Assembly: GCF_040183065.1 (NCBI RefSeq)
Contig: NC_091120.1
Location: 179,577,396-179,641,395, forward strand
Length of the DNA: 64,000 bases
Direction of reading: 5' to 3'
DNA from: Periplaneta americana
Lineage: Eukaryota; Arthropoda; Insecta; Blattodea; Blattidae
Within the stretch, counting starts at the first letter, position 1. Each line of letters opens with the position of its first letter. Positions 38,721-52,600 of this stretch are shown here, piece after piece. The position numbers and the translations under genes are program-made. The notes under the pieces were generated by a model. That model did no database searches and had not been told where the DNA came from. It was given only the letters and a program-made list of their open reading frames with translations.

Positions 38721-41700
38721 CTTACTGGCTTTTAAGGAACCCGGAGGTTCATTGCCACCCTCACATAAGCCCGTTATTGGTCCCTATCCTCAGCAAGATT
38801 AATCCAGTCTCTATCATCATATCCCACCTCCCTCAAATCCATTTTAATATTATTCTCCCATCTACGTCTCTGCCTCCCCAAAGGTCTTTTTCCCTCCGCC
38901 CTCCCAACTAACACTCTATATGCATTTCTGGATTCGCCCATACGTGCTACATGCCCTGCCTATCTCAAACACCTGGATTTAATGTTCCTAATTATGTCAG
39001 GTGAAGAATAAAATGCGTGCAGTTCTGTATTGTGTGACTTTCTCCATTCTCCTGTAACTTCATCCCTCTTAGCCCCAAATATTTTCCTAAGCATCTTAAT
39101 CTCAAACACCCTTAACCTATGTTCCTCTCTCAAAGTGAGAGTCCAAGTTTCACAACCATACAGAACAACCGGTAATATAACTGTTTTATAAATTGTAACT
39201 TTCAGATTTTTTGACAACAGACTAGATGATAAAAGCTTCTCAACCGAATAATAACAGGCATTTCCCATATTTATTCTTTGTTTAATTTCCTCCAGAGTAT
39301 CATTTATATTTGTTACTGTTGCTCCCAAGTATTTGAATTTTTCCACATCTTCAAAGGATAAATTTCCAATTTTTATACTTTCATTTCGTACAATATTCTC
39401 GTCACGAGACATATACTTTGTCTTTTCGGGATTTACTTCCAATCTTTACTTGCTTTAAGTAAAATTCTCGTGTTTTCCCTAATCGTTTGTGGATTTTCTC
39501 CTAACATATTCACGTCATCTGCATAGACAAGCAGCTGATGTAACCCGTTCAATTCCAAACCCTCTCTGTTATCCTGGACTTTCCTAATGGCATACTCTAG
39601 AGCAAAGTTAAAAAGTAAAGGTGATAGTGCATATCCTTGCTTTAGCCCACAGTGAATTGGAAACACATCTGACAGAAACTGACCTATACGGACTCTGCTG
39701 TATGTTTGACTGAGACACATCTTAATTAATCGATCGAACTAGTTTCTTGAGAATACCAAATTCAATAAAATAATAATAATAATAATAATAATAATACAGG
39801 ATGTAAATGGATACATTTTACAAACTTTCATGGGTTATAGAGGAACCAAATATAAACAACTTTTAGTAACAAACATAGTTGCAAATATCTCGAATTTGTG
39901 TTATGTATGGTATGGATAGACCGGTTCTGCACGGAGTTCTTGCCAAACACTCACGTGACTTACACTTTACACCCATCTGATGTGCGAGTTGCCTGGTGCT
40001 GACTGAAGAAGCCTTGTTTAACAAGAATTAGCACCTCCACCACAAAGTCAGCTTCCTTCGAGTTCTTTGTGTGTCTGTTGACGGCCAAAGTATCACGTTC
40101 GCATAAGTGCTGATCAACACTTCCAAATGTTGAATGTAAAGGATGACGTCATTCTGGATACAAAATCTGAATACTGTCACACTGCTTCCCGTAAATAACA
40201 TAAAACTGCTTCGAACACTAAGAAGCAAACATTCTGATGGAGGCGATAGAATGTTAAATTTTTTCTTTCACCATGTTAATAATGTCAAAAGAAGTGCTCA
40301 TACAAATTTTGGCCACTCGACCGCAATTACGAGGCTGTCCAGAAAGTGATTTTCCCTGGGGCCGTTTACAGAAAAAAAGCACAATTGCATGGAAATATTT
40401 ATTGAAACAGATACAACAATTGTTGCGCTATTTGTCAACATATCCCCCACTGGAATGGGGACATTTGTTATACCATAGGATCAATTTTTGTATCCTTGTG
40501 TTGTAGAAGTCAACCTCCTGGGATCAGAACCAGTGTTTGACAGGCGTCTGCACCTCTCTGTCGATCCCAGGATATGACAAAGGTCTCAATTCCAGTGGGG
40601 AATATATTGAAAAATAGCTCAACAATTGCTGTGTCTGTTGCAATAAATTTTTCCAATGAAATTGTGTTTTTTTTCTGTTAACAGCCCCTGACAAACTTAT
40701 TTTTTTACGGCCCTCGTAGTTGCGGTCGAGTGACCAAAATTTGTATAAGCACTTCTTTTGATATTATTAACATGATGAAAGAAAAAAAATTAACTTTTTA
40801 ATCTGCCCTCATCAGAATGTTTGGTTTTAAGTGCATATCAGAGAGCTCTGTGAAGATAAATGCTGCCAGTAAACTGATTTACATAGATAAACACGTAACT
40901 GGTTATGCTCAAATCTTTCGCACTGATTACTAGCTAATTCAAAACTGAAAATGCAGTGGCAGACAATGTTAACTACAGTACAAGGGTCACATTTTCTTTA
41001 CGGACGATACTAGGCCAAGTAAACACAAACAAAGTAAATAGTGAAATGACAACCTTTGGAATGCTTACATTAACGTTTGCAGTGAGTATCATCCTGCTCA
41101 CAAGTAAACATGTATTTGGCAATGATGAAAAAATTTCCGTCCACATGTTTATTACTAAAAATTGTCAATTTTGCCCTTCAAGTTTGTAAAACTTAATAAC
41201 ACCCGGTATAAAAGTATAAATCACTGTTCTAGGTATAAAAGTATAAATCACTGTTCTAGCAAAAATATCCCGTCTATTGCAATACAGAAATCAAATATTA
41301 CACACCATGCTGGATGCCCATATCAGTAACTTTTAGATGTCCCCCGCGAATCATTGCCTCGTAGTTAGGTTTGATCTGCGTTAATTCTGGAGCTAGAAGT
41401 CCAAACAAAGGTTGGTTACCATCACCTGCAGTTTCTTCACAAGCAAACAAGGTCCCAACGTCTTTAGTCAGAGCTCGATGAATCTGAAAGGAAAGAATTT
41501 CTGTCTTTAATCTGGATTTGAAAATTGAAGAGTGGACATAAAAAAAAAAGATGCAAGTCCCATTGAAAATTAGTTATTTTCAAAAAAAAAAAAAAAAAAA
41601 AAAAGAGAGAGTGTACGATAACTTGGGGTTACTTTGCTCCATTTTTCTGATATTTTAATTAAAATACACTTAGAAAATTAATTTTTAAGGCATTATTTTT

Positions 41701-44700
41701 TCGAACCAGCGCGCATTCCGTAACGCGAGTCCTAGACAAAATGCCTTATTTATTTTTTTTATTGGATTATTTTACGATGCTGTATCAACATCTCAGGAAG
41801 ATGCCTTAGACCACGATGCCACGGCGCGGGACTTAAGAGTCTGTACCTACCAAAAAGCTTACATGCAAGGCCTCTCTGCTGGCCAACAGTTTCATAGCAA
41901 CTTTCCACCCTTATTTCAGTGCGAAATTGGCATCGCTGCTCAATTTGTCTTTTGTTTCCTGTACATACGAGTAGGAGCCAAGTACAGATGAGGAGGCAAG
42001 ACCTGGCACGTGAGCTGTGTGAGAGGGGAAATAATGAGCTATCAGAAAGAGAGTTTGTTGGTTAATATTATACGAATCTGTCGACACGGCAGTTCATCTC
42101 CGACTAAATCCTATCTTGCCCCTCCATATCCATTGGTGATAAGCCACGCCACATGATAAGATCACAGGACAGGTCTTGCTGCCTCTAACACAATTATAAA
42201 GAAGTTATAATTTTACAAGGCTCGAACCCCGAAAATAATTCCCTCGCTTAATTCAAATTATGGTTTGTTACTATGTGGGCAAGAGTCGTATGTACACAAA
42301 TGTTTTTAAATTTTTAACCACTCGTTACCTAGATCCAAGAAGCATACAGCTAGATAGAGAATTGCATGCAAGACTGGAGAAATCGCCGCCTGAGATGAAC
42401 AAGACAAGATTCTTAGGAGCAATGTTGAATTACATATCTGAAGGAAGAAGAGATCAAAGCAAACCAAGAAAGACATAGATGTCTCAAATGACCGAAGTCA
42501 GAACTTATACCATGTACATGAATAGGACTATTATTATTATTCTTATTACTATTATTAGTATTATCAGCAGCCGGGTAGCTCAGTTGGTAGAGCAGCTGGC
42601 TATGGACTGGAAGGTCCGGGGTTCGATCCCAGGTGGTGACAGGATTTTTTCTCGTTGCCAAACTTTCAGAACGGCCCCGAGGTTCACTCAGCCTCCTATA
42701 AAATTGAGTACCGGGTCTTTCCCGGGGGTAAAAGGCGGTCAGAGTGTGGTGCCGACCACACCACCTCATTCTAGTGCCGAGGTCATGGAAAGCATGGGGC
42801 TCTACCTCCGTGTCCCCCAAATGCCTTCATGGCATGTTACGGGGATACCTTTTTTATTAGTATTATCATTATTATCTTATCCCCACAATTATACATAACT
42901 GGGCTTGGAAGCTAAAATCTCCTTACAAAGAAAGCACACTATGACATATTATGACGGCCTTATAACAATAAGGTAAAATGCAATTTGACAATAAATTATT
43001 TCTATAATTAAAAATAACTTCAATAATATGGATAATGTATCTTAGACTAAATCCCATAATATTTCAAAGAAATCATTACGGCTGAAGACTCAAACTATAA
43101 CCACACACTATTTAAAATAATTATATCGAATATTCTAATTATACAACCTCAGATTCATTACCCTCAATGGATATTTCAGCAATTTTATAAACTACAACAA
43201 ATAAAACAATAAATTAACACTTCCTATACTTAATAATAAATGAACTATCTTCTAACTGTACGAAGTATGAATTAACAATTTATTATTGTCTATTCAACAA
43301 TGGCCTCTTAAATTCTTTTTAAAAAAAGAACTATGCACGGACGTCAAGTTGAAACCGTTACATATCCATAAACAAGGATGGCAACTTCATGACATTAAAT
43401 ACACAACAAATTAAGAAAGGCACAAAAAAGTCATAAAAATAACGGAAATATTTTGACACTCAATTTATAAAGCGTCATATTTTGTATATATACCGTATGT
43501 ACGTATATAAGTAATCTACTACTAACCTAACAGAATTTCTATGACAATTATTTCAGATTATAAAAATGATAACGTAATGAAAACATTTTTTTTTCTGATT
43601 TATACCAAAATTTTCTTTATTACCCACAATACAATTTAATCGTAGAACTTCGTTTACCCTCACCGCGTATAGGTTTGATTGTAATACAATCCGAGGCGAC
43701 CCTAAGATCTTTTTTTTAAGATGGGTATTTTTCCCTGGAATAAAAATGGTTATAGATCTGAGAATAAAATACGAGAATTTCCCTAAAAAATAAGTATTTC
43801 CTCTGGATCGAAAATGTGTTTCAGTCTAATAAGAGTGGAAGAATAATTTTGAAGTTTACAATTTCACGAACAGTGATTTAATCTACAGTCATATTACAGA
43901 AAAAGAGAAAAGATCTCAAATATAAATAGACTACTTTAATATATTTGCATAGTTAAATCAAGGGGGGGGAAAGGAACTGGCCACCCTATCGCAATCTCCT
44001 GGCTTAGTTGCCTCATGAGTGATGCCTTATTAGTGTCACTTATGAGGTTCAAACCTATCTTCTGACAGCTGACTAAACAACAACAGTTAAATCATTGAAC
44101 TTTTCAATTATTAGCAAATATACATATTATTAATAAACCTTCTGAACATTATTTTTTATCCTGACCCTTATTTAAAACAAATCATATTAACTGAAGCTTA
44201 CATCCTAGCTGGTTGGTTTCTAATGCCTTTCTCCTATAGAGCATTTAACATTTCGCGTGAGGATTAACTTCGTTTGCATTATCTTTACGGAATTGTCTAC
44301 ACTGCGCAGCTTATCGGTAGCTTCCTAAAACAGTGTCGGCAATATGACAACATGATAACTTCCAGTCTATCACTATAATTTATTTTGTCGCATTAATTCT
44401 AATTTTCCAGGCTGGGGTTTCTGTTGACCCCCACGCGACTACTAATGTCGTAAATTAATTCACAAGTATTGCAGTGTTATTTTTGTGGTTTATATATACG
44501 AAAACTCTTACTAAAGGGTCAAGAACATTATGGCAAGCAATGAAGCAGATGAACAAGAAAGCTTACGTAGAACCTGGATATTTTAAATTTTAATTAGCGT
44601 TTTTCCTTGCAGTTCACTTTGACCCTCACGCGAGTATTAATGTCACAAATCAGTCCGCAAGCATTATAGTGTTATTTTTGTGGTATACTTTAATTCGTAT

Positions 44701-46577
44701 TTTTCCTTGGCGGTCAGTTTGACCCCCACGCGAGTACTAATGTCACAAATTTGTTCACGAGTGTTTAAGTGTTAAGACGGTAAACTCCGCTAATATGGCA
44801 GTACCGGTACCGAATTCTATTTCTGCAGTGGGAACACCTGTAAGACAAAAATCATTTCCTGCTAGACAATGGTAACTGGCAGAGATTAATTTTGACGTGC
44901 ACGATAAATGATCAGTAAATATTTTCTGGAATACCAGTCTAGTATATACAGTCACGAAGCTCAATACGTAGTAAATATGCATCCATAGTTGCTAACCACT
45001 AGGATCGCTAATATCGCCTCCTTACAGACAATGCGAAATAGTACCAGTACAGTCTGTTCCCAGCACCCTCACAACTCAAGCTTCGTGACTGTATATACTA
45101 GACTGTGGAAATACTGTCACTCATGGACTTAAATCTACGACACTGGCCTTCCAACTTCAATTTCTTTTTTTAGTTGAATATTTAACGACGCTGTATCAAC
45201 TACTGGGTCATTTAGCGTCGATGGGATGGATGATAACGAAATGAAATTTGGTAACATGAAGCCGAGCATTCACTTTACAATTGGGAAAAAAACTCGGAAA
45301 AAAAAACGTAATTAGGTAATCAGCCCAAGCGGGAATCGAACCTACACCCGAGCGCAATTCCGGATCGGAAGGCAAACGCCTGAGCCGGCTGAGCTATGCC
45401 GATGGCTTCAAATTTTTATTAAAACTAACATATTTTCACAGGAAACTGTAATTCAGCGAGTAAATAAAACGCTACTTCATGAGGTAAATAAAGCTGTAAA
45501 TAATATTATCTAAAACCTCCAACTTTGTTAACATATTTCTTCTCGTTCACGTGTGAAGTTGTTTATTATTTTCATATAATTATCTAGGTAAACAATAATA
45601 GCAGAGCTATCAACGAACATACTCGGCAATAAGAATGAGGAAATAGTGTCACGTAGGCGGAAGTCTCGTCGTAAAACAAGACAGCGACAAATTACATAAA
45701 AAACACACGAGAAAAATGTGTTGAATTAGTACCTATTAAATGATGATAAAAAAGCCAAAGATCTGAAGTAATTAAGAATAAGAAGAAAAAACAGACTGAA
45801 AATACTGTACTTGGCGGTAATAAAAAGTAAATATAATACATCACTTACGAAACAGTACAGAATATTAAATTGTGAAATTGACTTTCTTGTTCTGTTGTTG
45901 GTAGACCTGCCTTTTTCTTTAAATCGAAACAATACCGTACAACTACTACCAATGTTGTCAAAATGGATAAGATTCTCATAACTGTGTAGAACTGAAACGT
46001 TTGGATCTACTTTATTTTTTAATCGACTTACCATTCTGAATCATTATTGATGCACGCCTATATAATTTGCGTTCTTTCAGTCTCCGCCCCCCTCCGAATA
46101 TGACACTCATTCTGTCGACACAATAGGCCGAACTTACGTCCGTCGTCCATGCTATTAATAGGCCTACCTATCATTTGCCACCACAGGAATACAAGTGTCT
46201 GATTGTTGAACTGCCTTGCGAGTGGAGGACGAGTGTACACAAACACGGGATTATGTTCCTTATTTACCTTTCAAAACGATAATACATACCACAAACAAAT
46301 AATAATGGGTTCTCATTCGTATATTTATCACTGTAACATGATGTGTAGAATTGCGTCGAATTTTGTGGAATTGAATACAGCCTGTTTCTTAATTCGGAGC
46401 TAAATATGTCATATTTTCTTTTTATCGATGAATTCTCGTGACGTCAAAGACTGTCATGACTTCTGAGTTTAAGAACGACTTCATGAAATAAATAGATGTC
46501 ACCATACACGAGAACTGATATCGAGAATAAATAATCATTTAGTATATTCATGTATGTATTATAATCTTCAAAAGAGT

Positions 46578-46631
<54 letters not shown>

Positions 46632-49600
46632 CCCTTTTTAAATTTTAAATTTCAATAAGATAACAAGATACTCATTTGTAAAATTTTATTGAACACTTTC
46701 GAAATTAAAGAATGATCGGCATACCTCTGCTTCTGAAATGAGTTCACCATCTACGAAAGTTATGTAACACTATTAGCGGGAAAAAATCAATAAAATTGTA
46801 CCTGGAATCAATGTTTTGCTTCACGAGTTAGTTCAGTAATGATTTTAGGCCTATACTCGCGGAGGGGTAGAAGAATATTGGAGTTTACAGAAGGCTTTGG
46901 ATGACGTAATAATGATATTATGTTTAAAATAAAGTAGTTCCCATGATGTAGCCTTGTGGTCTAGGGTATCACGTTTCGATTAGCACTACAAAATGAGAGT
47001 TGGTTCGAGTCCTCATAAGGAAGTAATTTTCTCATGAAATTCCGGAAAATGCCCACCCAGCATCGTCATGAATTTGGGGAGCTATGATAGGCAGCGAAAT
47101 CTGGTTCCACAAACCGAATATATCACGGGACACGGGGGGGGGGGGGAGAGGATCATTGTACTAATCACACAATTCCTCTATTCTGGTTGGATGATCGTTC
47201 ACTTCTGCTGAGACATGTGGACATGAGGCCATCAACCAGCTTGTAGGCCTTGGCCCTTCGTAAGCTGTGATACCATGGACTTAATTTCAATTTTTTCAAA
47301 ACAAAGTTCTTTCGAATCCAGCCAGCCATAATATAACATAAAGGGGAACCGAATGTGACATCATAATGAATTCATTGTTATATGTGCACTACTTAACTCT
47401 GGTACTGTATTAATTTCCAAATGAACCTATTGCCTATAACAGTGGTTCTCAACCCTTGAAAGACAGCAGCCTGGTAAATTCTTTTTCCATTACACAAGGG
47501 CCAAGTCCCAACATATGAGTTTATTCAAAAGTATGTTACATTTTTATGTTGCTACAGCATGAACAACAGCTGGTCTGATCCAGTAAGTATTCAATCTTTA
47601 CGATGTCCATTTTCATTTTTTTACACATATACAAGAAACTAGTGGCTTGTGCAGCAAATGCTGCAAAACTAAGTTCATTAGACGTCAAATAAACATTTTT
47701 CAGATTTATTTTCAGTGAAGAATACCAGACATTCTGAAAGTTATTTGCTTCCATAATAATGAAAGATACTCCCTCTCGAGCCAATACTGAAGAGAACCAC
47801 GCATATAAATATCTACACCACACCGCCATTAAATATATGAAAAAGACCCAACCCCACTTGATTAATAACTATAAAAATATTTGATTTTTAATAATATTAT
47901 CTTACGTAAGTTTTATAGCTTTCAGTAACATATACTATATAGCCGCCACTCAGTAAAATACAGAAATCAAAATCTAATTTAAGTTATTCTCTACATCTAC
48001 TTACATAACCCCAAAACATTTCACTTTCATATCATCAATATAGCATTAATATGTATAATTAATGAAAAATAGTCACATCACGGCATTAACTACAATAATA
48101 TTTCATTTCTAATAGTAATAATGTCATCAAACCACCTCAAGTTTTGTAGTTTTTAATATCCAATACACAGCTGTACTCAGAAAATTACACACCACAGAAT
48201 CGAACCTGTAAATTATTTTTAGTAAGTTAAGTTTTTAATAACCAATTTAATTTGAGCTCTAAATATCTTGCAGATCATGGCCTTCGTGTAATATTATTTT
48301 CTGTAGTGTGTGTTTTGTTTTATTCTGAAATGCAACATAGTGGATTTGATGCTCGCTTCGCTTCTCCTGAATGTAATTAGCTAGTTCTCAAAACTGACGA
48401 CAGATGGATTTTGGAAAATAGGAAAATTATGTAGGAAAATTGACATTTCACTGAAAACCATTATTTTTCCGAAAAACTTTGGGTTCCAAGCTTCAAAATG
48501 AGGGGCCATTTATTAAAATCCGTTCAGCCGTTTTCCCGTAATTTCCATTACCAGTTCAAATTATATACATAGATTTTACCTTGGAACTACCGAGAGCTGG
48601 CAGTGCACAACTTCTAATCACTAAATTATGCACCAATATGTCTGGGTTAAATCCCAAATCTCTCCGCAGTGCATATGAAGAGAAGGCATATGTCACTGTT
48701 GACAGAGATTCGTCCCTCGGATTGGGTCATTAAGCCTAGCAGCCCCCTTGGTGCTATTCGACAGGAGTAGGCTATATTCTGATACCGGGTTTCCCCTTCT
48801 CCTTTCCTCACCACCATCATCATCGTCACTCATTTCCTACACTACACTTACACGAACACTTACACATACACTCACCCTAGAACACGACATAATTCTTCAC
48901 AGATACACATCATGCATAATGTGGCCCACCAAAGTGGTGTGCAACTTGAAAATGGGTCACAGTCCTGCCATCTATCCACAGTATGAGGAACCCGAATCAC
49001 GCAAGTGAAATGGGTAGGCGCACACGTATACACACACAAACACATATCCCCAACTGAATAATTTTTAAGAGGCTGCAAAAGGGTATTTGTATTTGTCGAA
49101 TACAGGGGGAGAGCCATTAATCCTTCCCATTGAAGGCTTTAAGGAACCAACCTGGACAAATACCCAATGTCCCATCCCTACCTTCCCGTGGTGCAGCTGT
49201 TAGTAAGCATAATTTTACAAGCTGAACTAAAGGGAGGGGCTACTCAGCAATTAGCACTGGTCAGCTTGATGAGTTAATGACCAAATTTGGTATAATTTTC
49301 CTCTATTCAATACCTAATTCCCTCTTTACCCTTTCCTATCCAGTCCTCTGACTGAACTTTACTTTCTTCGACCCTGACGGTATTAGAGCATTCGAGGCCT
49401 AGGGGTTCATTTCACTTTCCTTTCTACTTTTCTGTTCCTAGTGCTGACCTGCTACGGCACTAAAATCGTCCTCCAGTGGCTTAAGAAGGGAAAGCTGTGA
49501 TCAACAAGATCTCCCAACTAGGTCTAGTAGGTCCCTCGACCAACAGCAGGTGTGGTCCTCCAGATATTCTGGGGGTTGTGTGTGAAGTAGCCACCAAAAC

Positions 49601-52600
49601 ATTAAAATATGGTGTTCACTTAAATCGGCTACAACTTGCCATTTAACCACTCCAATATGAAATGAGTACCATTAAGGTAAAATTATCCGGAGGTAAAATA
49701 GTCCCCCAATCAGATCTCAGGGCCGGGACTACTTTAATGGTACAGAATCAACTAAACATCTTACAATGGAATGCTGGTGGCATAAGATCAACTAAGAAGA
49801 CTGAACTAGCCAATATACTTTCAGATAATAATGTAGATATCATTATTTAAGAAGCAAATCTTAATGCTGACCAATTAAAATATTTTTATTTTAAAGGTTT
49901 TAGTATCAAACTCTTACCCAAAAGTAAAGAGAGCAAAAAAGGTTAGCACTCTACTTACAGACCTGTTACTAAATCTACGTATTATTCTGTGAAAAGATTT
50001 ATTAAATCTACATACTTAGACATCAACAAACAAAATTTGATAACACAATCTCAAGGGAAAAAATGGAACTCTCTGCATCATAATCCACAGTTATTTCCCG
50101 ATTTAACATGCAAATCGTCTGTAGCTGCATTTAGATTGGCAACAGGCCATGACTGTTTGGCCAAGCACCTGCATAGAATTGGAATACAGAGTGGACCATT
50201 CGAATGTACGTAATTTCAATTGTATGTGACTGATGAACAGTTGAAGATAGAACCTTACGGTAACGTTTATATGAAAGGAAAACTCAACAAGTTTCGAATC
50301 CTGTCGGTAGATGGTGCACATACATGGTTTCTTTTCGCAGATTGCATCGATTGTCAAAATGGCGACACCGCACATGGAAGTGCAAACTGTATTGTGGTAT
50401 GTGGAGTTTAAAATCAATTGTTACAGTTCAAAGGGAGTATCGGTGAGTGTTTAACCATGATGCTCCAACTGCTAAAAGCATTAAGAAGTGTCACGATACA
50501 TTTTTAGCTACAGGATCGGTGTTGAAGAAGCATGGCGGTGGTCGTAGAACATCCAATGAAATGGTTGCAAATGTTCAAGCCGCGTATGAGCAAAGCCCGT
50601 GGAAGTCATTAGGAAGAGCTTCGCAGGAACTTCAAGTACCAAAATCAACATTGCAATGAATTGTCCACAAACGCCTCAAACTGTACGCATACAAAATGCA
50701 GTTAATGCAACGTCTGGAGCCAGATGACAAACCCAAACGAGTGGAATTCGCCAATACGATGCTAGACCATCTCGGCACTGATCCTGATTTTATGTCTCTG
50801 GGGCTACGTCAAAGATAAAGTGTATGCCACCCCAGTCAGAAACCTTCATGATCTTCGGGAGTGCATCACAGAGGCTATTGAGAGCATTCCAGAAGACATG
50901 CTCCAGCGTGCTTGGCAAGAAATCGTTCATCGCCTCGATATCGTCACAGTGACAGCTGGAGCTCACATAGAGATATGGTGATGTGCATATCGAAACTTGT
51001 TGAGTTTTCCTTTCATATAAACGTTACTGTAGGTTTCTATCTTCAACCGTTTACCAGTCACATACAATTTTATTGAAATTAGGTACATTCAAGCGGTCCA
51101 CCCTGTATATCAGTCCCCTAACTGCCCATTGTGCAACTCAAACCAAAAAATGGATTCGGAACACCTCAAAATCTGTACTTCAGTGGCTGACCATGACAGT
51201 ATCTTTGAAAAATATTGGAGTACAAGAAGTCAAATGACTTTATTGTCAAATGCCTAGCATTAGAAAATGACAACATAATTTTTAAGAATACTCTAAGTCC
51301 ATGTAAATGGAACAAATGGTAATGGTGGCACCGTATACAAAAATGTGAGATCCACCATTACATGTAAAGAGTTGTTTGACAAATATATATTATACCATAT
51401 CATATTCTAAGTTCATGAAATGAAGTTAATAACGAAGACTTTCCTACAACCACAGAGTCCCTGGAATCTCCAGTCCACAGCCAATACTGATGTCAGTCTC
51501 CACGACATAATAACATGGCAATTTAGATGTGTCTACTTGTGCTTGGAAGCACTCGAATTTTATGATACAGCACTGCTTGTGACATAGAAGTAACATGTGA
51601 CTGATACACTGGGCACATAGGTTCGAATACAAACACTATATAGAATTTAAGTGACTTTGTACATTTTCATAAAAGGCTGCAAAAGGGTATCTATCGGATA
51701 CAGGGGGAGAGCCATTAATCCTTCCCATTGAAGGCTTTAAGGAACCAACCTGGACAAATACCCAATGTCCCATCCCTACCTTCCCGTGGTGCAGCTGTTA
51801 CTAAGCATAATTTTACAAACTGAACTAAAGGGAGGGGCTACTCAGCAATTAGCACTGGTCAGCTTGATGAGTTAATGACTGAATTTGGTATAATTTTCCT
51901 CTATCCAACACCTAATTCCCTCTTTGCCCTTTCCTATCCAGTCCTCTGACTGAACTCTTACTTTCTTTGACCCTGACAGCATTAGAGCATTCGAGGCCTA
52001 GGGGTTCATTTCCCTTTCCTTCCTCCTCTTTCTACTTTTCTGTTCCTAGTGCTGACCTGCTATGGCACTAAAATCGTCCTCCAGTGGCTTAAGGAGGGAA
52101 AGCTGGTGATCAACAAGATCTCCCAATTAGGTCTAGTAGACCCGTCGACCAACAGCAGGTGTGGTTCTCCAGACATTCTGGGGGTTGTGTGTGAATGAAG
52201 TAGCCACCAAAACGTTAAAATATGGTGTTCACTTAAATCGGCTACTACTTGCCATTTTCTACCTCAAAATCTGTGCTTCAGTGGCTGACCATGATAATAT
52301 CTTTGAAAAATATTGGAATGCAAGAGGCCAAATGACTTTATTGTCAAACGCCTGGCATTAGAAAACAACAACAACATTTTCATAAAAGAGATCAACAAAA
52401 CATAGAATTTATAGCATTAATTCTTTTTACTAATACTTTAGCACATTATAATTATGGTAAACAAAACTCAACATTGCATAAACAATTTTAAAATCTAAAT
52501 AAATTACACAAATATTTATATCAAATACAAAACATTTACAAAATCAAAACAATAACTCTTAATTCAAATCCCACATTCCAAACAATAATTGTAACAAATT

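Noticed and set aside
42260..42478. 72-codon plus frame ([20 protein letters not shown])
   Set aside because: It looks protein-like but I recognise no family and see no flanking exon or element. Left unannotated.
42571..42645. Possible tRNA gene with good box A and box B
   Set aside because: The anticodon stem does not pair, and a long SINE body with a T tail follows. Treated as a SINE head.
47441..47456. Full hAT element starting at CAGTGGTTCTCAACCC
   Set aside because: No matching opposite terminus or transposase motif found within several kb.
47536..47829. 97-codon minus-strand frame in intron 4
   Set aside because: No domain, AT-rich composition, not linked to ash2 exons by splice sites.
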